Assembly: GCA_029204225.1 (NCBI GenBank)
Contig: CM055096.1
Coordinates: 4,839,766 to 4,903,765, forward strand
DNA from: Diphasiastrum complanatum
Taxonomy: Eukaryota; Streptophyta; Lycopodiopsida; Lycopodiales; Lycopodiaceae
Length of the DNA stretch: 64,000 bases
Reading direction: 5' to 3'
Position numbers and translations under genes: made by a program. Positions within the stretch are counted from its first letter, which is position 1, and each line of letters opens with the position of its first letter. The notes under the pieces are model-generated. The model did no database searches, had not been told where the DNA came from, and worked only from the letters and a program-made list of their open reading frames with translations. Of the stretch, positions 38,151-50,500 are shown piece after piece.

Positions 38151-39350
38151 TATTTGATGCCCATCGTCATAACTACACTAAATTCAAGACCTAGATTGCC
38201 CACCAAAATGATAGCCTTGATAGAATCATAATCAGCCACCATGATTAATTCTCAAACACAAAGGACGAGCATAGATCTTTTGTACACTGAAGGTATAAAT
38301 GCTCACATATTGTAGATTTATTTAAGTGAACAATTTAAAATCATTATTAGATATTGATTTTTTCTCACCAAAGTAAGTTGACAATGCCAAATAACTCAAA
38401 AACTAAATGTCTTACAACAACATTGTGGTATCTTGCCACAAAGGCCTTGATGTGATGATGAAATTGTTGGATTCAAAACGATAAATCATGTTATGTAGCA
38501 TTTTTTGTTTCGTTTTCTTTGAGGTTAAGATAGTTGCACTTATTAGGTTTTTTGTGAAAGAGGTAAGTTATCAATAACTTACCACAAATTGCAATCTTCA
38601 TCTAATCACAATTTGTTGAAGTTGGCTAGCAGATTTGTGACTTTTCATTTTATAGTTGAAGAATATTGGAGAGTGATCAAACCAATATACATAAGTTGAA
38701 CCACAATGGAATTCCTGATTATTGCAATTTGTCCATATGTGATCAAGCTATGAGCTGTATAGAGTTGTGGCTTCTTTGAAAAGTATTTGCAGTCCATGTT
38801 TGGACATGAAATTTTGTAGTTGTTGAGTAGGTAAATTGGGCTTTAGAATATCAAATTGAAATTCACCTATTAGAGTTGTTAAAGCATTCATGCTTATTGT
38901 TTGTAGCTCGTTGTGGAGAATTTTTGATATCAATTTAATGTTTGTTGTTGTAGGTATGTAGCTAGCATGTGCATGTGAAATTGTGTTCCTCCATTGAATA
39001 CTAAATGTATTATTTCAATATCATTGGTGTTGAATGTTATGGCTTTGTAGAATATGTGTCATCTTGCAAAAGATTGTATTCCAACATATAAAAGCTATCA
39101 AAATTTTGAAATATGTGTGGAAAGTATGTGCTTTTGTGTCTTTAACATGTTTTTTAAAATCAACGTATTTTTTAAAATCAACGTAGAATTTTTGTAAGGA
39201 TATCATCTTCAAGAACTGTATTATGAAATGCATGTTTCCATTTTGGTTGATTTCAAAAATATTGAGTTTCCAAGTAGCTGTGTTAATATGTGGTCTTTTC
39301 ATTTCTTTTTTACTTTTTTGTCGATGACAAAGTGTTAAAGCTGTAATGAT
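38151..39350. other. No gene recognised
   Basis: AT-rich. A 20-bp direct duplication (TTTTTAAAATCAACGTA) occurs at about 39150-39187. No coding domains were seen. Confidence 0.4.
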
Positions 39351-39356
39351 TGTAAG

Positions 39357-39574
39357 TGTTGCACCGGCGCCTCAAACGGCGCTGGGACTTGAGCGGTTTC
39401 CCCAACACGCACTTAAGTCTAACATTCATCCATCATGCACTTACGTAAAAGCCAACTTAGAAACGTAACAAGCTTAACCATTCAAACTTAAGAAAACAGG
39501 AATCCCAACCAACCCGAAAGCCAACTAAGAATCCATCCCCAAAAGGTAATTAAAGGCAAAGGCAAGCCACACAT
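39357..39574 (-). repeat. Truncated 3' LTR of the Gypsy derivative
   Basis: About 218 bp nearly identical to the inner part of the 5' LTR, including CATCATGCACTTACGTAAAA and GAAAACAGGAATCCCAACC. Similarity stops at CCCAAGG (39574), so the U3 part was removed by a deletion that fused LTR to coding sequence. Confidence 0.92.
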
Positions 39575-40742
39575 GAAACCCAAGGACATATACTCTGCGT
39601 TGTTTATAAACAACCATTTGGTCTTTCCAAGTGAAATGTTTACAAGGCTTTCCCAGCTGGAATTTGATCATTAGATTCTTGGCCAACGCATCTGCACCAT
39701 AGTTCTCCTTGATTTCTTGGAGTAGACCGGTCACCTGGGTTGAAACCGTCACCATCAAGTGCTCCTATCTACTGAGTGCATCTGCTACCACATTATTCTT
39801 TTCCGCCGTATGTAGAATCTCTATATTGAATTTCGAGAGAAAGTTTTGCCATCACATCTGCTTTGGCGTGAGCATACCTTGGGATGAGAAGTACTTGAGT
39901 GATACGTTGTCAGTGAACACCTTAAAGGGCTTTCCTCCCACATAATGTCTCCAATGCTCCACTACTTGTACGACTACAACCATTTCTTTTTCATGAGTTG
40001 GCCATTGTCATTCTACATCACTCAATTTCTTTGAAAAATATGCAACTGGTTTTCCCTCTTGCATCAACATGGCCCCAATAGCAAAGTTTGATGCATCTGT
40101 ATGTATTTTGAAAGGTTTGCTAAAGTCCGGTAGGGCAAGAATGGGTTCTTGAGTGATCCGTCGCTTTAGTTCTTGGAACGCTGCTTCACATTCCGGTGTC
40201 TATGTCATTTTTAGACGAGTCTTTGTCTGCTCCAACAACTTCCCTTCTGGAACTTCTCGGCAGATACAAAGAAAGCACTTTGACCTTTTCCCTTTTGCCA
40301 TTCTTTTCATCCCTAATGCTGCAACCAGATTTTATTCAATATCAGCACTCTTAGCATTCCCTTCGGACAGGGCTTTTGTCACACAAATTTGTCCCTTGTA
40401 ATCCAAGAGGACCAAGTTTGAGCTCCTCCCCAACTGTGAAAGCTTAGTTTAGCCTTCCATCTTCCAATCTGCATCGGGATGTTCAATGTCACTTTGTCTG
40501 CATCTAGTGCTCCCTTCGTTGTTTCTACCTTGAGAGTTGATGTAACATTCCTGGTCGGCAAGCTGAATTGTTCTACCATGCTCCTTGATATAGTTATTTG
40601 AAGCTCCAGAGTTGACTTCCTCCCCGCGATCTTCCCTAATAGGAATAACAATAATGAACCAAACCTTCTTGGGGGTTGCCCCATGGAAGTTCCTTTCCAT
40701 AGTTGTGTGTTGTCCACCCACAAATGTAAGCTCCTCTCTCAA
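39575..40742 (-). pseudogene. Gypsy protease fused to RT/RNase H remnant
   Basis: The minus-strand frame at about 40640-40450 reads SGASNNYIKEH, the Gypsy protease active site (the catalytic Asp is replaced: VNSGAS). Shortly after, at about 40170-39790, RNase H motifs appear: KPFKIHTDASNFAIGA, VAYFSKKLS, VFTDN and NNVVADALSR. It then reaches YKQRRVYVLG, where the coding sequence stops at the LTR fusion. Most of RT and all of integrase are missing. Stops and frameshifts occur throughout. 40743-41280 carries no clear gag. Confidence 0.85.
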
Positions 40743-41280
40743 CTCCCAACTAGATTAGATCACCTGGATCAAAAAAAGCAATCAGGGATAATTCAGGTCC
40801 AGGCAAGCACACGACAAATGAACATACCAGCCAAAGCTAAACAGAGGATCCCTCTCAAGTCACGCCCCACCAAATCTGGCCGATAGCCCTTATAACTAAA
40901 CGATTGGCAGTTATCCCGCACTGGCAGCTAACCACCCGTGCTTTACACCCAAATTCGAGCAACATCTCTATATCAATGGTTAACTCGTACAGTTCGAATA
41001 TGTCACCCCGCACTCCACAAGGCACAGACCGTGCTTTCACCTACCTAGGTAGCACTTTGCCTTACTACGTGCAGATGGCGCCAGGCCTGAACCTCGAGAA
41101 CTGACCGTGCTTACACCTCAAGGGCAGCACATTGACTCATCAAGTCCCTCGTTCTGCCGACCACCTCAACCATGGACGCACCCGTGCTTACACTGTGGGT
41201 AGCACCTTGCACAACGGCTGTCCTGACAAATCCCAAAACGTGGTCCTCCCTGTGAGACTTGAGTAGCTGATCGACTAGTC

Positions 41281-41293
41281 GGCTCTGATACCA
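41281..41293 (-). other. Primer-binding site, initiator Met-tRNA
   Basis: TGGTATCAGAGCC on the minus strand, separated from the LTR by two bases. Confidence 0.92.
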
Positions 41294-41295
41294 CA

Positions 41296-42216
41296 TGTTG
41301 CGCCAGCGCCTCAAAGGGCACTGGGACTTGAGCGGTTTCTCCAACACACGCTTAAGTCTAACATTCATCCATCATGCACTTACGTAAAAGCCAACTTAGA
41401 AACGTAACAAGCTTAACCATTCAAACTTAAGAAAACAGGAATCCCAACCAACCCGAAAGCCAACTAAGAATCCGTCCCCAAAAGGTAATTAAAGGCAAAG
41501 GCAAGCCACACATGAAACCCAAGGCATAGTGGTTGCCAAACTGACCAAATGGCATAGCGACGAGCCACACATCGGTGACGTGGACCCTTATGCGCCGGCA
41601 ACGCAAAAAGGTTGTAGTAAGGGTCCTTCCACTTGGACCACTTCCAGATGCGAAACCAAAATCGTAATCATCCCCAAGGATCAACTTTATTAAATTTGGA
41701 AGAGGTTACATTCATACATAGACTGACTGGTGATCTCGGGGCCACCAACAAGTGCTGGGCATTGTGCATGGCTCATGCTGGTAGAGGGAGCTGAGACCTG
41801 GTGACTAAATTCCTGGTGCTGGTTGAGCTACCCAAGTTTTTGTCTGCCAGACTCCCCCTATAGTTCTGGTGTGATTCGGCGCGCCCCCTCTGTCCTGGAA
41901 TATAGTGCTTTCTAGTAAAGTACGCTTTTATGGACTTAGTTTTTATTTTGCTGATTAAGCCTGGCAAGGCTGGCAAAATCAGTCTGGCTCCCGGACATGG
42001 GTCCCGGGAGCCGTCCCGACGGCATAATCAACTTGGCTCCTGACTAGGCCATGACTCGAGCTCCAGAGCTAGCTCATGACTTGTAACTACTTGGTTGGCT
42101 CACCACAGGTCAGAGGCTCAGTCCTTGACTTTCTAACTCGCTCTGGGACCTTTAGGGAGTGTCACCCCTTAGAGTCTTACAGGGCACCTTGGTGCACCTG
42201 AGTCAGCTTTACAACA
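41296..42216 (-). repeat. 5' LTR (921 bp) of the Gypsy derivative
   Basis: Extends from CAACA at 42216 to TGTTG at 41296 (plus-strand reading), two bases from the primer site. Its first 220 bases or so (41296-41520) are nearly identical to 39357-39574. Confidence 0.9.
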
Positions 42217-42221
42217 GTAAG

Positions 42222-43900
42222 GTACAAATTATCAATTTAGTTGATTCTTGAAAGTGTTGTATAAGTTAGACTATGAGTTTTAATACCTTTTGGATGGAAG
42301 GTGAGTTTGACCATTGTTAATTCTCACCCACTCACATTGGATTTTTTAGATCCTTTTATAGTGAGGTAAGAAATCATAGTTGTGTGCTATTTTTAGCTGA
42401 ACTATTGTTATATTTTCCTTTACGAAGAAGCTCTTGTTTTTTAATGTTATTAATTTTTTTTCACAATGGGTTTATCTTGTTTTATTTTGTTGCATTACAA
42501 GTACAAACAATACTTTCACAATTGTGGTGTTTACATTTCAATACATACTTTATAACAATAAAATAATGGTATTTTCATGTTTGTACATTTGGTTTAAAAT
42601 ATGCTTATATCATTATAGTTTACAACAAAATTGTACTAAAAAAAGGACTACATGTATCACACTTGAACATGACTAAAAATGTATAGTTTTCTATAATAAA
42701 GCATAATGATTGAATCATATAGAAGAAAAATGCAAGACTATTGACATCTCTTGAGATTTTATGAGGTGCATTGAGCTTTTTTGTTAGCAATTTGAAATTG
42801 GAGCTACACATTATCACATGTTTCATGAACAGAATATTCAAGCAAGCGTTGTCATGATGATTCATCTATGAGTAATAAAAACCAACAGTTTCTAGTAATG
42901 GATGAATCTTCCTTTATCAATATATTAAAATCAAGACATGAAGAAGGTTTCAAGTGTGAGAAATTGCCAAAAATTGGCAAATCTAGCTTGATAAAAAATC
43001 ATGTAAAATGTATGTAAGTGGGTCCCACACGTGTGAGGCCATGGAGCCACATCGGAAACCTATCCTATTATAGGTTAGATCAAGTCTAAAGAGTAGGTCA
43101 AGTCAATTTGATAGTGATTCCTAGTTTATAGGACCTAAATCCTAGATTTGTGGTGGAGATTGACCAACTAGCCACCTACTTGGCATGACTCTAGGAATGA
43201 AGCTAGGTTGGCAAATTAGGGCAAGAAAGCCAAGTTAACTTCCTTATTACATGCTAGAAATTCACCTAACTTTACAAAGGAAGAGGCTTTTGGTATGTAT
43301 TCCATCCTCCCATAGTGAGGACTTAGATTATTTTTGAGAGCTTCTATTCTATGTACTTGTTGTTTTTTGGATCCAAGCAAGATCAAAGTCATTTGTACTT
43401 TGTTTTCAGTCTACAGTCCATATTATGTATTGTTTCACACATGAGTGGGCTGTACTTTGTGTTTGATTAATGATTAAAGGTTGCTCTTTATTAATAGATG
43501 CTAATTTGTTGATCTAGATCTCAAAATCTAGTGTCCAATTTGCATTTTTTTATGACCAATCAATCAATCACTCTTGTGAGGCACTAAATGCACTCATTAA
43601 GGTCCAAAGTACTGTACCTTCACATCAAGGTCACACAAAACGAGTCCAACTTTGATCATTTCACACATGCCAAGCAATGATAAAAACAAAGTAAATACTA
43701 AAAGCCTTGCTCAAGCTCAGGCCTTGGCATTTTGTGAGTTTCCATGTTTCTTGCTTGCCATCATTGAAGAAAAAGATAGCACATGATGTGCTACCTTTTC
43801 TATGCCATACTAGTTAAATGTTTGTCATTTAGAATTGTGGTTTGATACATAGTTAAAAATCTCACAATGAAATACCAAAGAAAATTTTTAAATTGAAAGT
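42222..43900. other. No gene recognised
   Basis: AT-rich. 43025-43040 contains CACACGTGTG in a context like the LTR of the Copia element at 46070, so part of 43000-43500 may be an old related LTR, but alignment by eye is weak. Confidence 0.35.
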
Positions 43901-43905
43901 ATTGT

Positions 43906-44016
43906 GTAGCCTTCAAAGATAGCACACCAGCATGCCAAGAGATCCTGCACAAATTTTATTGTTTATTTTTTGGGTGGAATCCCTTGGCATCCAAGCGTGC
44001 TATCTTTGGAGGCTAC
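43906..44016. repeat. Hairpin (inverted repeat) with about 38-bp arms
   Basis: Arm 1 (43906-43943) and arm 2 (43979-44016) are near-complementary: GTAGCCTTCAAAGATAGCAC pairs with GTGCTATCTTTGGAGGCTAC, and CATGCCAAG with CTTGGCAT. The loop is about 35 bases. A third, shorter relative (GTGCTATATTTGGAGGCTAC) sits at 44111-44130. This could be a small foldback transposon or a microRNA-like precursor. Confidence 0.8.
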
Positions 44017-44369
44017 AAAATAATTTTTCCTATTTCATTTAGCATTACAACCTACTATCCTTGAAGGTTGCAATGTTTTTTCTTCTACATGATTTACTTA
44101 GCACACAGGTGTGCTATATTTGGAGGCTACAAATGTACTATCAAGTACATAATTACAAGTCCTATAATACAATAATGGTTACTTTCAATTGTAACCAGGA
44201 CTCTTAGAGTCTCAAAATTGTATCTACTTCCTACTTTGAAACAATATCAGCTACACATTCTTCTGTTGCTTTGGACAAATGGTCCTTGATGTGTGCTATA
44301 GCTCTTTCTGGTATAATACTTTCTTCACAACGATTCTGTGTTTTTTGTCATCTTCTTTTGCCTTTCATT

Positions 44370-44823
44370 TCTATGCAAAGATCACAGTATCGACTTCTTC
44401 ATCTTCTGGTCCGTCCTTGTTTGAAACCCATTCTTTAGATAGTCAACCTTTTTACAAGACCTTGTTGTTGACTGGATTCTTGCCAAGTTTTCGACTGGAC
44501 TTAGATTCATACCATAGTGCTTTGAATTTTGTGACCATACCTTCAGTGTCATTCTCAACTGCGATGACCCTGGCCACCTAAATTGGAGTATCATCCACAA
44601 GCCGAACTGCAATAAATTTATTCATTGCAACCTCCCTATAAGGTGTGAACTCAAATAATGGTGCATCACCTTGTCGCCTACATAATCGTCGAGACAGAAG
44701 TTCTACATCCATTTCGCTCTCATTTTTTTGCCACCAACAGAGTTGATCCAGCAGGTCCAAAGGTGTTAGGCAACGATTGTGGCCAAAAAGCTTCTTGTGT
44801 GTATGTTGATGCTGACAAATTCT
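44370..44823 (-). pseudogene. Decayed coding fragment of unknown family
   Basis: The minus strand reads DPLDLLDQLCWW-like text, then PLFEFTPYREVAMNKFIAVR, and after a stop VARVIAVENDTEGMVTKFKA. The text is protein-like across adjacent frames, but I do not recognise the family. It is cut on its upstream side by the second MITE. Confidence 0.3.
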
Positions 44824-45199
44824 CATTAGAGGAGTTCTAAATCCCAAAAAGACCCTTTGTAAATATTATTTTATATTTTTTCTCAAATTTTTCTTACACA
44901 TGGACCAATCAAAACACTCAAATTTGAAATCTACGTAACGTAACTTTTTGAGTCCACATTTTGACTCGATACTAAAAATGGCATAACTTTTTAGTGGTAG
45001 GTCCGAATTTAGCGGAGTTTGGTGCATTAGAAAGCGCTTGACAAGAACTTTCCAACGATATGTTACATGCATACTTCTGAGCTACGATTAAAAAGTTATG
45101 GCAAGTCAAAAGTATTAGTGTTATAATATTTTAATAATAGAAAAGGCATCTTGCACGAATTCTTAAAGGGTCTTTTTGGAGCTCAAAATTCCTCCAATG
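44824..45199. mobile_element. MITE, copy 2 (376 bp)
   Basis: Same family and orientation as 24176-24553 and almost identical along its length. It starts CATTAGAGGAGTT and ends AATTCCTCCAATG. It is flanked by TCT on both sides (44821-44823 and 45200-45202), a 3-bp target duplication. Confidence 0.92.
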
Positions 45200-45202
45200 T
45201 CT

Positions 45203-46064
45203 CTCTAGAAAGATATTCAAGAACATTTGCACTTTCAACAACACACACATCATTTTGATCTCTATATTCTAGAAATTTTTTACTCATATTTCGAGCATAC
45301 TCAATGAAAGACATTTTCCTTTTACTTCGTCTTGATCTAGGTCCTTTGTGGGAGCTAGGAAGATTGCAAAAGAGGGGGGAACCAATGAAGGTTTGAAATT
45401 GGATGGTCTATGCAAAAATAGGTTCCTTGCATTCTACAAATTTGAACCTGTAGATGGTCAACATTTTTGTTGTGTGTGTAATGAGATAGCGCCTCATGTA
45501 GTGAGACATACCAAAATATTAAAAGCAACATTCGAGGAGAGGTTCTTGTATGTACATGCAAGAATATGTTTGTTTAGAAATATGATGTGTTACATATTGG
45601 AATCCAACAGGCTGAACTTTGAACCAGAAAACAAACAAAAGAAAAGCAATCTGGCAGAAATAATGGAACGTGCTTGACAGCTTTGGATGAGTAACATTAG
45701 ACCAAGAGACCACAAGGAGAATGGCCTCCTTCTATCAAGGACTTCATGGCGTCATTGATAGTGACATTAGGGACCGTTGCAAGGAAGATTGCCATTAAAA
45801 ATTTTGTATGCACAGCCTGAAGAGTATACCTTAATATTACTACACTCGGATGATACTTTCAATAACTTCTTGGAAGATATGAAAACTTGCGCCTCTGGTA
45901 TGTCCTACGAAGAACCAGACTTTGTCTTTCCAATGACAATAAGATTTTTTAGACCAGTGAGATACGTTCCGATGTAATTTGCGATCATATTTGTAAAATA
46001 TTGTTGGCATAGTGATTTACTTTTTTAAAACAAAATAAAGAGAAATATATTGAGGAAGGTGTTA
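45203..46064. other. Unassigned sequence with possible decayed coding traces
   Basis: A plus frame at 45348-45677 has FLAFYKFEPVDGQHFCCVCN followed by two His residues, faintly like a BED/C2H2 zinc finger. 45777-45977 has another short frame. No family could be assigned. Confidence 0.25.
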
Positions 46065-46069
46065 ATAAT

Positions 46070-46806
46070 TGTGAAGAATTGAAAAAGATTATCTATGTTA
46101 GATATAGGGGTCTTATGTTTTTTACATCAAGCATCTAGGTGTAGGATGTTGATAGGAATAAATTTGGCATAGGTGGCAAATTATGCATTTCCACTTGTAA
46201 TGCCACTATTGAGCCAAAATAGAGTAAGAGGCTAAACACTTGCTAATTAGAGTGTAGACAAGTGTAAAGTTTTTGTTTGATGAATTCCAAGAGGTCCAAT
46301 AGGATATAGAGGTGGAACCTTGAGAGGTCCAATAGGAAATTGAGGTGTGCTTGAATATAGTCCAATAGAATTAAGAGGTGCATAGATCAATGATCCAATA
46401 GGATCAAGAGGTGACAAAATGTGGTCCAATCATAGTTAAGCATAGTGGTAGCTCGTGGACCTACTAGTATCATTGTACTCCTCATTTTGAAATCAATTGA
46501 TTTGGTGATTTCATGGATTTTGTGAGTTATTGGATTTCTAGCTTTCTCTCTCTACCCGAGAGCTCTTGATGTATTTTCTCTCTCTACCCGAGGAGAGCAG
46601 CTTGTTTTTACTTAGATTATTTTTTGAATACTTCCCACACGTGTGAGTGAGAGTTGGAAGTGATTGAATGCATGTAGTAGTGTGTTTTTGCCATAGGATT
46701 CAAGATTGATCTTGAATCTCAATCTAGTCTTGATCTTGGTGCATCTACACACCTTAGGAGATCACAAGTACATGTAGTGGACAGTCCACACGTGTGAAAT
46801 TCAACA
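46070..46806 (+). repeat. 5' LTR of the complete Copia element
   Basis: Starts TGTGAAGAATTG and ends AAATTCAACA. It contains five CCAAT boxes at 46296, 46329, 46362, 46395 and 46426, and two CACACGTGTG palindromes at 46636 and 46787. Confidence 0.97.
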
Positions 46807-46819
46807 TGGTATCAGAGCC
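46807..46819 (+). other. Primer-binding site, initiator Met-tRNA
   Basis: TGGTATCAGAGCC starts immediately after the 5' LTR CA end. Confidence 0.95.
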
Positions 46820-47562
46820 TACCTAAGGTTACCATGCATTTTGATCCATCTAAGTGAAAAATTTTCATCAATCTTGAGCTAGAAATTGTCAAGGCCCATT
46901 TTCCTAGCTATCTTGTTCAATCTTGGATCAAAAGAGATCAAAAGGACATTGATTGGGTCTGATCTGGTACTGTACGGAATCAGGTGCTCAGACACGTGTG
47001 AGGAACATCCAATTTCAGTTTGGAAGTTCTCTCTCATGTTTGATCCATTTATCTTGCTTGATAGCTTGTTTTGAAGCTATTTTTGTCTAGTTTCTGTTGC
47101 AATCAGTTTCATTCCATTTGGTTGAGCCAATCAAAAGTTATAAGCTTTTGAAGAGGGTTAGGTAGGGCACCTAGACCTGGGTGGACACATTTGGTTTGGT
47201 CAAGAGATTGCTTGGTTGATCCAAAATCACAGTTGTATGCTTGCCAATCTCATCTATATGTGATCTAGGCACTGTTTTGAGATCTTAGCCATTTTGTTTC
47301 ATGCAATATCATTGTATTTGAGTCAAATTTGGTTTCTTAGTGTATTTCACACGTGCTAAGAGTGTTGGATCCTAACTTTGCCTATACTCCATCATTTGAT
47401 GTGAAATAGATCTTGTTTTAGAGAGATTTGTGTAGCTAGTGAGAATCAATTCACAAATTGTTGTAAGATCTTTCATAAGAGGAGATAGTACTCAATTATT
47501 GGATCCTATTGAAAGTGTGTAACAACATTTATTGTTCATCATCTGAGTTTTCTTCACTTCAA

Positions 47563-50500
47563 ATGTCTTCAATGGGTTCATCCTTGTTGGAACCAAGTGA
47601 AAGATTGACCACTTCAAATTATTCAATTTGGAAAATGAGGATGGAGTCCATCTTGATCCTTCAAGACGTGATGGACATAGTTCTTGGCCTTGAAGAAGAA
47701 CCACAAGTTCTTCAAGAGGTTCAAAAATACAAAAAGAGAGCTAGGATGGCTCTCCACTACATTAAGATGAATGTCTCTAATGAGATATTGAGGGAGATAG
47801 GTACTTGTACAGCAGCCAAAGAAGCTTGGGATTGTCTCAAGACTATCTATGAGGCTAAGAATACCTCTAGGCTTCTCACTCTTAGGAATCAAATCTTTCA
47901 AAGTAGCCAAAAGAGTGATGAGAGTGCATCTAGTTATGTTTTGAGAGTAAAAGATATTCATAGAGAGCTTGCTTGTATTGGTGATTCCATCAATCAAAAT
48001 GAGCTAGTTCAAGTCATTCTCAATGGCTTGAGAAGTGAATTTGATAATCTTGTCCAATCCTATGCCATTAAGGAGGAGCTACCAAGTTTGGAGGCTCTCC
48101 AAAGTGTGCTAATTTCAGAAGAATCAAGACAAGAGTATAAGCTCTTGAGGATGGACAAGCTTTCTCTCACTCATAATGATGGCAAAGCTCTTTTTGCCAA
48201 GGATAAGCACAAAGAGAGGAGCAAGAACCAACATCAACAATCCTCAAGCAAGGACAAAGTCAAATCCAAAGACAAAGATGAGGAGGAAGATGATTCCTCT
48301 AATGCTTCATCATCCAAGCTCAAGAAGAAGAAGAAGATCAAGTGCTTTTATTGTGGCAAGAAAGGTCATTATGCCACCAATTGCTTCAAAAAGAAGAATC
48401 AACTCAAGCAAGCCAATATTACCAATGAGAAGGAAGACACTATTGCAAGTGATGGAGAGGGATCTCTTATGGTCTCTAGTTTCTCATCTACTCCTTTCAA
48501 GAAGGACGGCCTATGGTATATTGATAGTGGAGCCTCTTCACATATGTGTAGCTCCAAGGACTCTTTCTCTTCTATTGCACCTTATGATGGAGTGAAGAAA
48601 TCAATATACACTGCAAATGATTTTGAATGTCCTATTGAAGGCATAGGGAACATTCCCTTGAAGCTTGCATCCTCTAAAGTTCTTTCTCTCTCTAGAGTTC
48701 TTTATGTACCTAAGCTTACCAAGAATCTTATTAGTGTTGGTCAATTGCTTGATAATGGCCTTGATGTAAAATTCAATGTTGATACTTGCACTATCAAGAA
48801 GAATGATGAGATACTTGCATTAGGATCTAGATTTGGTGGCATCTATAAACTAGATCCAAATGAGTATGTGAATGCTTGTAATGTTGCTCTTGTGAACAAG
48901 CTCTCTATGGAGGAATTATGGCATAGGAGGTTGGGACATCCCAACTACAAATCCATGCTCTCTATGATCAAAGAATCCAAAGCTATTGGCTTGCCAAAGT
49001 CATTCTCCAAGAAGATCAAGCCTTGTGAGGCTTGTGCTATTGCTAAATCTCACAAAAAGCCATTTACAAGATCTTCTATCAAAAGCAAGCATCCTTTGGA
49101 GTTAATCCACTCAGATGTGCATTTCTCATCAACTACAAGCAAGGGAGGAGCCACTTGTTTTGTTACTTTCATTGATGATTACACAAGATTCACTTGGATA
49201 TATCTTCTTGCTTCAAAATCTATGGTGTTTGATCATTTCCTTATTTTCAAAGCTTATGTAGAGAAGCAATTCTCATTCAAGATTAAAGCTCTTAGAAGTG
49301 ATGGAGGTGGTGAATATATCTCCAATAAATTTCAAGACTTTTGTGAGCTTGAAGGCATTAAAAGAGAATTTTCTTGTGCCTACTCTCCATCTCAAAATGG
49401 AGTGGCCGAGAGAAAGAATAGATCTCTATGTGAATGTGCAAAATCTATGAGAATTGAGGCATCTTTGCCCAAAGATTTTTGGGGAGAAGCCATCAATTGT
49501 GCAAATTATCTTTGCAATAGGCTCCCACATATAGCTCTTGGAGGAAAGTCACCATATGAAATCTTATTTTTGAAGAAGCCTAAGGTTGATCACCTTAGAA
49601 TTTTTGGATGCTTATGCTTTGTCCATATGCCCTTGGAAACAAGGAAGAAGGAAGATCCTAGTGCATGCAAAGGGATCATGGTTGGATACTCATCCACCAA
49701 GAAGGCCTATAGAGTCTTTATACTCTCTACTTCTCAAGTTATTGAAAGTAGAGATGTTGTCTTTCATGAAGATCAACACTCATCATTTGAAGAGGCCGAG
49801 ATCAAGAAATCTATGGATGCATCATCAATTATTGATTTTGAAGACAATCATGATGTGATGGGGTCGAGATTTGAAGAAGACTCTCCTCGGATTTTTTCAC
49901 CAAGAAGATCCATGAGAGATAGATCCGAGCCTAAGAGGCTCTCATATGTTGACAAAGGCAAACAAGTGGATCTTGATTCCACTAATTATGTTTTTTATGT
50001 CTCTCATGAAGAGCCAAAGAATGTACAAGAGGCACTTAATACCAAGGAATGGTATGATGCCATGAAGCAAGAGTATGATGCATTGATCACCAACAATACT
50101 TGGGAACTTGTGGATCCTCCTTCCAACAAGCATGTGATTGGTTGCAAGTGAGTATTTCGGATCAAGTTCAATCATGATGGCACCATCAACAAGCATAAAG
50201 CAAGATTATGTGCCAAAGGATTTGCTCAAATCCATGGTCTTGATTATGAGGAAACCTTTGCACCCGTTGCAAAAATGGTGACAATAAGAATTCTTATTTC
50301 TCTTGCTTGTTTTTTCAAGTGGAAGGTGTTCCAATTAGATGTATCCAATGCTTTTCTAAATGGTTATCTTGAGGAGGAGATCTATATGGAACAACCTCAA
50401 GGATTCATCAAGGATGAGTCCAAAGTGTGCTTGCTCTTCAAAAGTCTTTATGGACTCAAGCAAGCACCAAGATCATGGTATTCAAGACTTAACTCTTTCC

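Larger units (their letters stand above)
39357..42216 (-). mobile_element. Gypsy retrotransposon deletion derivative, with target-site duplication
   Basis: A minus-strand element bounded by TGTTG (39357) and CAACA (42216). It is flanked by the perfect 5-bp duplication GTAAG (39352-39356 and 42217-42221). It contains a full-length 5' LTR, a primer site, a protease fused to an RNase H piece, and a shortened 3' LTR. At 2860 bp it is much shorter than an autonomous Gypsy element. Confidence 0.93.

Noticed and set aside
46247-46429. 60-codon minus frame repeated at 51748-51930
   Set aside because: It reads the 33-bp CCAAT repeats in both LTRs, hence the regular Pro/Ile/Gly pattern; not a gene.
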